From: an uncultured Bacteroidales bacterium
GTDB lineage: Bacteria; Bacteroidota; Bacteroidia; Bacteroidales; WCHB1-69
DNA length: 64,000 bases
Reading direction: 5' to 3'
NCBI GenBank assembly: GCA_946413585.1
Contig: CAMKLG010000011.1
Location: forward strand, 1-64,000
Under the pieces are notes generated by a model. That model worked only from the letters and a program-made list of their open reading frames with translations, searched no databases and was not told the DNA's origin. The translations under genes and the position numbers were made by a program. Below are positions 15,669-22,544 of the stretch, piece after piece. Every line of letters begins with the position of its first letter. Within the stretch, counting starts at the first letter, position 1.

Positions 15669-18095
15669 ATGAAGAAATACTCAATAACCCTGTTTCTACT
15701 CTGCCTGATGTTTGCGGGTTATTCCCAAGTGAAATTGGACTATTCGGCAACGCCCAAAGTGAAGGCATCCGGTTTTACGGTCAAAGGACTTTCTGCGGCA
15801 AGCGCATACTTTTTGCACGATCTACAGCAGATGGAGGCGACCAAGGATCCTGCCGCCCAAAAAAGGTTATATGCCAAATTGCAGGATCGATACGGCATTA
15901 TGCAGGGGAGAGTGCCTGCGCTTATTGTGTTGGCCGATGGCAGGGCACTGTCAGATTTGGCAGCCTACGATGTGACCGTAGGAAGTGCCGCAGGCGGCAT
16001 CTACACAGCGAGGATCCCCTTGCACCGTTTTGCCGACCTGGCAGCGTCCGGAATCTGCAAAACCATCGATGTGGGTGAGAAAAACGAGCCCCACCTTGAC
16101 AAGTCCCGCGAGAATTTGGGCATCGACCAGATTCACGCGGGACTGCACCTGCCGCACGGCTATGACGGCACTGGTGTCGTAGTAGGCATCATTGACAGTG
16201 GCTTTGGGTACGGCCATCCATCGTTCTATGGTACGGATGGCCATTTCCGGGTGAAACGTGTATGGGAACAAAAGAGCACGACTGGCACACCTCCTGCAGG
16301 GTACAGTTACGGAACGGAATATACGACGGAGGCCGAACTGTTGGCTGCGGGAGCAGACTACATGAACGAAAACCATGGCACCCATGTGGCTGGAATTGCC
16401 GCAGGCTCGGGTGCCCCTTCGGGCGACGGCACAGCCTACCAAGGTATAGCTCCCGGAGCAGATTTGGTGCTTGTCGCCACAAGTTTTCTCGGTTCAGATG
16501 TTTGTGATGCCATTTCCTACATTTACCATTATGCGCAGTCTGTGGGAAAGCCCTGCGTCATCAACATGAGTTTTGGATCAACCCTACAATGTCATGAGGG
16601 ATTTGAACCAGACGATTTGTTCATCACATCCTTTGTGAATCAGCACCACGACAGTTTGGTCTTGGTGGCAAGTACGGGCAATGACGGTCTTATTAACGTT
16701 CATATACAAAAGCAGTTTTCCCCTGAAGACACCCTCCTGACTACTCATTTGCAATTCACTGCTGACAGCAACTTTTGGGGAGGTGTCTATCTGTATGGGG
16801 AAAGTGTTTTCAGCATTGCATTGACGTTGGTCAACACCACCACGCAGCAACAAGAGGATTTCACGGGATTCTTCACCGTAGATGTTGACACTTGCTTTTT
16901 TCAGACACTGTTTACGAGTGATGGCACACCTCTGTCCTGTGAATTTTGTTTCGAGCCGGACGACAGACTCTCACATCCGTTTGTTGGCACTTTTGGTATT
17001 CGCATCGACGGCCCCGCACCCAGCGGTAGGGAAGTGATACTCACCGTCAAATGCAATCAAGAGTCGGAGATACATGGATGGTGTCAGACACTGCTGTTCT
17101 CCGCAAGCGAATCAGTGGAAGAAGCGGTGGCCGGCGACAGCTGGTACACGGTAAGTGGTAAGGGAACCAACACTGACGCCGTCATTTCAGTCGGATCATA
17201 CGCCACCCGTCTTCACTACATCACGTATGAGGGAATCCATAAGTCGGGACGCAGCAATACGATAGGCGACATCTCCCTGTTTTCCTCCAAAGGGCCGACG
17301 ATGGATGGACGCACAAAGCCTGATATTACTGCACCCGGTGAAGTTGTCGTTGCCTCCGTCAATCGCTTTGCTGTTAATGAGTCCTCTTCTCCAATTTATG
17401 ACACCATCGAATGGTTCGGAAACATCGAATACTATAGCGGTTTTATGGGCACCTCTATGTCCTCTCCTATGGTGACGGGCATCGTGGCTTTGTGGTTGCA
17501 ACAGAATCCGTCGTTAGGTGTGGATTCTGTGCGCGCCATCCTGCATGGTACCGCCCATAACGATCACTACACCGGCAATGCCGCAGTGGTGCCCTCCAAT
17601 ATCTGGGGACACGGCAAGGTCAACGCCTACGGCGGATTGCCCACCAATACAGAACTTTACCTGGTTACCGCATGTGCAGAAGTGGATAGTATGGGCAGCG
17701 TGGACGGCGGCGGAGTGGTGACAGCAGGTGTGCGTACCCTCACTGCCATCCCCGGAGCCGACCACACTTTTGTAGCTTGGGAAGACGGCAGTACAGATAA
17801 CCCGCGTACTGTGTATGTCATCTGCGACACCCTCTTCATAGCCACTTTCGAAGTGTCGTCAGATTCTGTTGCAGTACCCGCATACACGGAAGAGACTCAT
17901 TACTGCCTCATTGCGCAAGGAGGGCGGCAAATCAGCATCTCCAACGCCGAAGGTCATTCTTTGCGTGTTTATGATATCACAGGTCGTCTGATTGTGAGTG
18001 GTCTGGACGCTAACGGCACCTACCGGATGCCTTCTGCGGGCGTGTATATTCTCCAGGTTGAAGGGTTCAGGCCACGGAAAGTGATGGTCAATTAA
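15669..18095 (+). CDS. Subtilisin-like (S8) serine protease with T9SS type A sorting domain
   Basis: This 808-residue exported protease starts with the signal peptide MKKYSITLFLLCLMFAGYSQ. The catalytic triad is Asp176 (VVVGIIDSGFG), His239 (NHGTHVAGIAAG) and Ser596 (GTSMSSPMVTGIVALW). A large insert between His and Ser (about 310-500) is beta-rich. The C-terminus has a short VTACAEVDSMGSVDGGG-type repeat region and then a type IX secretion sorting domain (LRVYDITGRLIVSG ... AGVYILQVEGFRPRKVMVN). It should cross the outer membrane by the T9SS and be released or anchored. It lies inside the peptide locus, so it might act on exported peptides or competitors, but that is inference. It has its own promoter. 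Confidence 0.9.
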   Translation: MKKYSITLFLLCLMFAGYSQVKLDYSATPKVKASGFTVKGLSAASAYFLHDLQQMEATKDPAAQKRLYAKLQDRYGIMQGRVPALIVLADGRALSDLAAYDVTVGSAAGGIYTARIPLHRFADLAASGICKTIDVGEKNEPHLDKSRENLGIDQIHAGLHLPHGYDGTGVVVGIIDSGFGYGHPSFYGTDGHFRVKRVWEQKSTTGTPPAGYSYGTEYTTEAELLAAGADYMNENHGTHVAGIAAGSGAPSGDGTAYQGIAPGADLVLVATSFLGSDVCDAISYIYHYAQSVGKPCVINMSFGSTLQCHEGFEPDDLFITSFVNQHHDSLVLVASTGNDGLINVHIQKQFSPEDTLLTTHLQFTADSNFWGGVYLYGESVFSIALTLVNTTTQQQEDFTGFFTVDVDTCFFQTLFTSDGTPLSCEFCFEPDDRLSHPFVGTFGIRIDGPAPSGREVILTVKCNQESEIHGWCQTLLFSASESVEEAVAGDSWYTVSGKGTNTDAVISVGSYATRLHYITYEGIHKSGRSNTIGDISLFSSKGPTMDGRTKPDITAPGEVVVASVNRFAVNESSSPIYDTIEWFGNIEYYSGFMGTSMSSPMVTGIVALWLQQNPSLGVDSVRAILHGTAHNDHYTGNAAVVPSNIWGHGKVNAYGGLPTNTELYLVTACAEVDSMGSVDGGGVVTAGVRTLTAIPGADHTFVAWEDGSTDNPRTVYVICDTLFIATFEVSSDSVAVPAYTEETHYCLIAQGGRQISISNAEGHSLRVYDITGRLIVSGLDANGTYRMPSAGVYILQVEGFRPRKVMVN

Positions 18096-18171
18096 GAATT
18101 CAGAATGATAGAAGTTCTTTTAATATCCATATTTGAATTTTTTATATTTTTACACTTGTTAAACTTCTATT

Positions 18172-18261
18172 ATGGATAATTTGACAAAAGAACAGATTGA
18201 ACAAAAGAAAGAGAAGCTCAAGAAGCTGATGCAAGATTCATCATTTATTAATCACAAATGA
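18172..18261 (+). pseudogene. Truncated leader peptide gene (precursor 2)
   Basis: An ATG at 18172 opens MDNLTKEQIEQKKEKLKKLM, which matches the first 21 residues of the leader family, then diverges and stops after 29 codons (DSSFINHK). The acidic LDxVAGG cleavage site and core are missing. The stop ends one base before the ATG of the next phosphatase, so a deletion probably fused the leader start to the upstream region of that gene. It could still be translated and coupled to the next gene as a leader ORF. It is below the ORF-track cut-off. Confidence 0.7.
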
Positions 18262-18262
18262 A

Positions 18263-20311
18263 ATGAGACACTTGTCCAAAATAGATATTGTCGCCGTAAT
18301 AGCGCTGACGGTGCTGTCAGTGGCTTTCTCAAGCTGCGGCCACAAAAAGCAGGCTGTTGAAATGACCGAAGCCAAGTATGACAGCTTGTTCGATGTAGTC
18401 TGGTACACCCGTGACACCATCATATTGCTCACCATTGACAGCCTTGAAACGGCGGGAGAATTGACCGAGAACAGGGCAGATTTTCTCCGTGGTGTGGCGT
18501 ACGACAGAAGTCGGGAGATACCACTCGGAGATCACTATTACAACAAGGTCTATCAGGCCGTGGATCCGGAAAAAGAGGGCTGGGATTTTTATTTACGGGT
18601 GGCGACCCGACTTTCACAGTTGCGAATGACTACCAGCGATAATAAAGGGGCCATAAAGGTGGCGGCCGAAGCCCTTGAGAAGGCGAAAGCAGCAGGCAAA
18701 CTGACCGATAATTATGAATTGGGATTATTGTGGAGTATAGCTGGTTGCCAATCCGCGCTTCAACTTCCCGAAGCCACTCAGACGAGTATGCGTGTTTATG
18801 AACTGCTGGAGAAGCAGGCGAAAGACAGAGGGGTGGAAATGACACCCAATCTGATGGTTTACAGGATGGTATTATGCGAAAGTTACATAGGGCAAGAGAA
18901 TTACGATGAAGCGGAGGTTTGGAACCAGCGTTTCGGAAAGGCCTTGACACAGTTGGATTCCACAACTTACGACAATTTAATTCATGAAAATGCATGGCAT
19001 TATCCCATGAATGAAATCCTCATATTGAAAGGTCAGGGGAAAGACAGTCTGGCGGATGCGGTATTTAGACAATCGTATGATCAACTCATGGAATTGCCTG
19101 AGGGAATGCAGGAAGTCGCTCTGTATTTGTTGGAAAACGAGCGATATGCCGAGGCCGCTGACATATTCGCTCTCATTGATACGACCATTCCTGCAGATAA
19201 CAAATATGGTCATCTGAATCTCGAAAATATCGAGTACAGCATCATTCCGAGACTCAAGGCCAACCTTGGCGCTGGCCGCACGGACACCGTAGTCTCCATC
19301 GCCCGCAAGATAGCGGACAATTATGAGAATGCATTTGCGGAATATAAAGACAAAAATGCCGCCGAGCTGGCCACCATCTACCAGACGCAGGAGAAGGATG
19401 CTGAAATTGCCCAGCAGCAAATCAAGCTGAGTCGGCAACGGCTGATTGGCACGCTGGTCGCATTGGTACTGCTCTCGGCATTCTTCATCATCTACTCGTG
19501 GTACCGCCGCAGAGCACAGAAGAGACTCGCCACCGCGCATGAACAGCTGAAAGCCGCCTACGACCAACTGGAGGAGACCACTGCCGCGAAGGAGCGCATC
19601 GAGAGCGAACTGCGCATCGCCCGCGACATCCAGATGTCGATGGTGCCCAGCCTCTTCCCCGAATACGAAGGGCTGGACATGTTCGCCGCGATGACCCCCG
19701 CCAAAGAGGTGGGCGGCGACCTCTACGGTTATGTCCTGCAGGGCGACATTCTCTATTTCTGTGTCGGTGACGTGAGCGGCAAGGGTGTGCCCGCCAGCCT
19801 CTTCATGGCCCAAAGCGCAAGACTCTTCCGCACCCTTGCCTCTGAGAACATGATGCCCGCCGACATCGCCGTGCGCATGAACAACGCCCTGGCGGAAAAC
19901 AATGAAACCGGCATGTTCGTCACCATGTTCATCGGGCAGCTCAACCTGAAGACCGGTCATCTCGACTACTGCAACTGCGGCCACAACGCCCCTGTCCTTG
20001 ACGGAGAGTTCCTGAAGATGCAGTATGAAAACCAACCGCTCGGTCTGTGGGAGGACGACCCCTTTTACGGCGAGAGCATCGACGACATCCGGAACAAGCA
20101 ACTGCTCGTTTACTCCGATGGCTTGAACGAGGCCGAGAACCCGCAGCAGGAATTTCTGGGCAACGCCCGCCTTTTGGAATTGATGGATAGTGCTAAGTCA
20201 CTCTCTTCCCAACAAGTGATCGGAATGCTCATGAACGCCGTGGAAGAACACCGCGCAGGCGCAGACCCCAACGACGACCTGACGTTGTTGTGCTTAACGG
20301 TTAGAGGTTAA
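18263..20311 (+). CDS. TPR lipoprotein-type sensor phosphatase with SpoIIE/PP2C domain (second copy)
   Basis: This 682-residue paralogue of the 12604 protein has the same plan: lipoprotein signal (VLSVAFSSC, Cys about 25), TPR-like helical region (about 40-385), membrane segment LIGTLVALVLLSAFFIIYSW (about 394-413), coiled coil, and PP2C/SpoIIE domain (about 450-682) with GGDLYGYV, GDVSGKGVPASLFMA, YSDGLNEAEN and NDDLTLLCL. The sensor halves of the two proteins differ clearly while the output halves are almost identical in DNA, so they probably read different signals into the same pathway. The start is one base after the truncated leader gene. Precursor 3 follows 37 bases downstream, repeating the phosphatase-precursor order seen at 10391-12573. 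Confidence 0.85.
   Translation: MRHLSKIDIVAVIALTVLSVAFSSCGHKKQAVEMTEAKYDSLFDVVWYTRDTIILLTIDSLETAGELTENRADFLRGVAYDRSREIPLGDHYYNKVYQAVDPEKEGWDFYLRVATRLSQLRMTTSDNKGAIKVAAEALEKAKAAGKLTDNYELGLLWSIAGCQSALQLPEATQTSMRVYELLEKQAKDRGVEMTPNLMVYRMVLCESYIGQENYDEAEVWNQRFGKALTQLDSTTYDNLIHENAWHYPMNEILILKGQGKDSLADAVFRQSYDQLMELPEGMQEVALYLLENERYAEAADIFALIDTTIPADNKYGHLNLENIEYSIIPRLKANLGAGRTDTVVSIARKIADNYENAFAEYKDKNAAELATIYQTQEKDAEIAQQQIKLSRQRLIGTLVALVLLSAFFIIYSWYRRRAQKRLATAHEQLKAAYDQLEETTAAKERIESELRIARDIQMSMVPSLFPEYEGLDMFAAMTPAKEVGGDLYGYVLQGDILYFCVGDVSGKGVPASLFMAQSARLFRTLASENMMPADIAVRMNNALAENNETGMFVTMFIGQLNLKTGHLDYCNCGHNAPVLDGEFLKMQYENQPLGLWEDDPFYGESIDDIRNKQLLVYSDGLNEAENPQQEFLGNARLLELMDSAKSLSSQQVIGMLMNAVEEHRAGADPNDDLTLLCLTVRG
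19469..20292 (+). repeat. 824-bp near-identical phosphatase block, copy 2
   Basis: This is the partner of 13906-14729, with one mismatch seen. Beyond its right end the spacer and precursor gene resemble those after the first phosphatase (12316-12370), not the second, so this gene looks like a mosaic. Confidence 0.9.
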
Positions 20312-20348
20312 GACAATATTATTTGTAAAAACAATAAAATTAAAGATT

Positions 20349-20513
20349 ATGGGAAATTTAACAACAGAACAGATTGAACAAAAGAAAGAGCAGCTTAAGA
20401 AGCTGATGCAAGAGGCTAATGCCTTGAAGGATGAACTCGTGGCCGCAGGCGCATGGCCGCTCGGCGATGACGACCTCGACGGTGTGGCAGGTGGATCGAG
20501 GAGACCTCGATAA
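20349..20513 (+). CDS. Double-glycine leader peptide precursor 3 (5-residue core)
   Basis: This 54-residue precursor is missing from the ORF track because of its size. It reads MGNLTTEQIEQKKEQLKKLM..., and the 49-residue leader ends DDDLDGVAGG, the best match in the window to the canonical LDxVAGG site. The predicted core is only SRRPR, so the product would be a very short basic peptide; a frameshift in an older, longer core is an alternative. The spacer before it (TTATTTGTAAAA, GATTATGG) matches the spacer before precursor 1. It lies 37 bases after the third phosphatase gene and may be read through from it. Confidence 0.7.
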   Translation: MGNLTTEQIEQKKEQLKKLMQEANALKDELVAAGAWPLGDDDLDGVAGGSRRPR

Positions 20514-20600
20514 CACTAAATGGGCTTTCGTGGAGGGATACTGCGCCGTGCCAACTAAAACAACGAATTGAATTCAGGCGAATGATATTCATTAATTTTA

Positions 20601-20608
20601 TATATTTG
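20601..20608 (+). promoter_or_regulatory. -7 box TATATTTG
   Basis: TATATTTG is a perfect TAnnTTTG match, 35 bases before precursor 4. It is the only strong promoter-like box seen before the run of kinase, STAS and export genes, so it may drive the whole operon to 29761. Confidence 0.55.
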
Positions 20609-20643
20609 CACTTCTGTTTTCTAACCCTTAAAATCAAACCATT

Positions 20644-20829
20644 ATGGAAAATTTGACAAAAGAACAGATCGAACAAAAGAAAGAGCAACTCAATAATCTG
20701 TTGCAAGAGGCAAAAGCCTTGAAGGATGAACTCGTAGCCGCAGGAGAATGGCCTATCGACGATGACGACCTCGACAATGTCGCCGGGATGGGCTTGCTCC
20801 CCATGGATATATTTGGCAAATTTCGTTAA
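20644..20829 (+). CDS. Leader peptide precursor 4, with GM in place of GG
   Basis: This 61-residue family member reads MENLTKEQIEQKKEQLNNLL.... The leader is aligned without gaps up to DDDDLDNVAG, but position 49 is Met, giving AGM where the others have GG. If cleavage happens at the usual place, the core is GLLPMDIFGKFR; if it shifts to AG, the core begins MGLL. Loss of the P1 glycine may reduce C39 processing. It has its own -7 box at 20601 and is followed 118 bases later by the RsbW-like kinase, so it may head the operon. Confidence 0.72.
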   Translation: MENLTKEQIEQKKEQLNNLLQEAKALKDELVAAGEWPIDDDDLDNVAGMGLLPMDIFGKFR

Positions 20830-20947
20830 CCGGGGTATCCATCTGGCCTAATGGAAGATTGTGCGACAGGCTTTGACCGCGACATCGGACACAGCTTTTC
20901 GTATCCTTGCTGCGGGTTTATTACCATCACTAATTGTCATTATTGTT

Positions 20948-21355
20948 ATGAAAAGAGAATTGATATTCAAAAATGAGGAACAGGAGTTGATGCGCGTTGC
21001 CGAATTCATGGAGAGCGTGTGCGACGAACTTCAACTCGACATGCACGTGGCTATGAAGCTTCAGGTGGCCATGGAGGAGATGGTGACCAATGTCATCTTC
21101 TATGCCTACCCCGAAGGCACCACCGCAGACATCTCCCTTACCGCGGAGAGTGACGACCATGAGGTGACTTTTGTGCTCTCTGACTCAGGGATGCCTTTCG
21201 ATCCGACGGCGAAAGAGGATGCGGACACTGAAACGAATCCAATGGATCGCGAGCAGGGTGGAATGGGAATCCTCATCGTGAAGAACATCATGAATGAGGT
21301 CTCCTACCAACGGCTAGGCGACACGAATCAGTTGACCATGAAGAAAAAATTATAA
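20948..21355 (+). CDS. RsbW-like anti-sigma Ser/Thr protein kinase (HATPase_c_2)
   Basis: This 135-residue cytoplasmic kinase is of the GHKL/Bergerat type used in partner switching. The N-box EEMVTN (43-48), the G1 box DSGMPFDP and the G2 box GGMGILIV are present. The ORF track begins at 20861, but the ATG at 20948 gives the normal start MKRELIFKNEEQELMRVAEF. In the known pathway such kinases bind a sigma factor or other partner and phosphorylate a STAS protein; the STAS gene follows 34 bases later. No sigma factor is found in the window, so the output partner is unknown. It stands directly ahead of the export genes. Confidence 0.85.
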   Translation: MKRELIFKNEEQELMRVAEFMESVCDELQLDMHVAMKLQVAMEEMVTNVIFYAYPEGTTADISLTAESDDHEVTFVLSDSGMPFDPTAKEDADTETNPMDREQGGMGILIVKNIMNEVSYQRLGDTNQLTMKKKL

Positions 21356-21389
21356 CATTCACGCAAAAAAAATAGAACATCAAAATATT

Positions 21390-21695
21390 ATGACTGAGAT
21401 TATTAAGGAAGAAGGAAAGACTATCGTAAAAACAGGTTCGCGCATCGACACATTGAATGCCGCACAATTCGAACAAGAGATCCAGCCCGCTTTGGAGCAA
21501 GGAGTCAATTTGGAGATTGACTGCACGGAGTTGGGATATATGGCCAGTTCCGGTCTGCGCATTCTGCAGGCCACGATGCGTACCGTCGTCCGCAGTCTTG
21601 GCGGCCAGATGAAGCTGACACATGTGAACGACGATATTTTCGACATTCTGAAGATGACCGGTTTTACCCGTCATATCACCGTTGAGAGGGCATAG
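21390..21695 (+). CDS. RsbV-like STAS-domain anti-sigma factor antagonist
   Basis: This 101-residue single STAS domain contains LEIDCTELGYMASSGLRIL. Ser53 (or Ser54) sits where the phosphorylated Ser is found in SpoIIAA and RsbV. It is the expected substrate of the RsbW-like kinase upstream and of the three PP2C phosphatases: dephosphorylated it would bind the kinase and free its target. The next gene, the membrane-fusion protein, starts 3 bases after its stop, so it is translated as part of the export operon. That physical link between switch and exporter is unusual. Confidence 0.87.
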   Translation: MTEIIKEEGKTIVKTGSRIDTLNAAQFEQEIQPALEQGVNLEIDCTELGYMASSGLRILQATMRTVVRSLGGQMKLTHVNDDIFDILKMTGFTRHITVERA

Positions 21696-21698
21696 TGT

Positions 21699-22535
21699 AT
21701 GTCCAGCATATTTAACCAAGAGGCCCTTGCTGCATTGGACGACCACAGCGAAGAGCGGGAGATGGCGCGTGTGACGTCACCGAAAATCCAGCTGGTGCTC
21801 GCCGCCATGGTCGCCATGATTGTGGTGGTGCTTTTTTGGTGTGTTTTTGGAACCATCAATTATAAAGTGACCGCGCAGGGGGTGGTATTTCCTTTCGGGG
21901 AAGCCTCGCCGGTGAGTGTGCCCTATGAAGGGACCGTCAGTCGTTGTCTGGTGGGGCATGGCGAGGCCGTGTCTTACGGGACCCCGGTGGTGGAAATCCG
22001 CACACCCCTCTCCACCACGGCGGTGGCTGCGCCGCGCGACGGGGTGGTCATCTCCACCCTCCAGCCTGGCACGCCGTTCAAGGCCGGGGAGCCGGTGGCC
22101 TGGCTCTTGCCCCAGGCGCAGAAGATGAGCAACCGCGAGATACTCTGCTATGTGACGTATGACGGGCTGCGCGACCTCAAAAAGGGCATGCAGGTGCAAG
22201 TCACCCCCGCCAACCGGCAACGTGAACGCTGGGGCTACGCTTACGGCACCCTGGTGGGCATCGAACAATACCCGACCAACCGTCAGGAAATCGTCAATCG
22301 TGTGAAACTCGACCCCTTGGCCGCCTTCATCGAGGACGGGCAAGCCGTTTACGAGGTTCGCGTGACCTTAGATGAGAAGGATGGGAATCTCGTGTGGAGT
22401 CGCGAGAAGAGCCAGAATATCAAAATCGGCAACGGTTCCCTCTGCAACATCCAGATCATTACCAGAAAGAAACCAGTGTGGCGTGTGCTCTTCGGAGCCA
22501 TAGACAACGCCACTGAAACAATAATGGGAAACTAA
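21699..22535 (+). CDS. NHLM-type bacteriocin secretion membrane-fusion protein (HlyD-like)
   Basis: This 278-residue periplasmic adaptor has one N-terminal membrane anchor (LVLAAMVAMIVVVLFWCVFG, about 33-52), then a split biotinyl-lipoyl-like region (VTAQGVVFPFGEASPVSVPYEGTV; VAAPRDGVVISTLQPGTPFKAGEPV) and a beta-barrel domain. It lacks the long coiled-coil hairpin of classic HlyD, as do NHLM secretion proteins. Its position directly before a C39-ABC gene and a second ABC gene matches the NHLM export set. It would link the transporters to the outer-membrane partner, perhaps with help from the second adaptor at 27050. Confidence 0.78.
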   Translation: MSSIFNQEALAALDDHSEEREMARVTSPKIQLVLAAMVAMIVVVLFWCVFGTINYKVTAQGVVFPFGEASPVSVPYEGTVSRCLVGHGEAVSYGTPVVEIRTPLSTTAVAAPRDGVVISTLQPGTPFKAGEPVAWLLPQAQKMSNREILCYVTYDGLRDLKKGMQVQVTPANRQRERWGYAYGTLVGIEQYPTNRQEIVNRVKLDPLAAFIEDGQAVYEVRVTLDEKDGNLVWSREKSQNIKIGNGSLCNIQIITRKKPVWRVLFGAIDNATETIMGN

Positions 22536-22544
22536 GCTGTCGTT

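Noticed and set aside
18977-20101. 374-residue minus-strand ORF repeated at 13864-14538
   Set aside because: The repetition only reflects the duplicated phosphatase DNA; it is antisense to a conserved PP2C domain.
20861-20947. Upstream extension of the RsbW-like kinase
   Set aside because: The extra 29 residues are not part of the kinase domain, and the ATG at 20948 gives the family-typical N-terminus.
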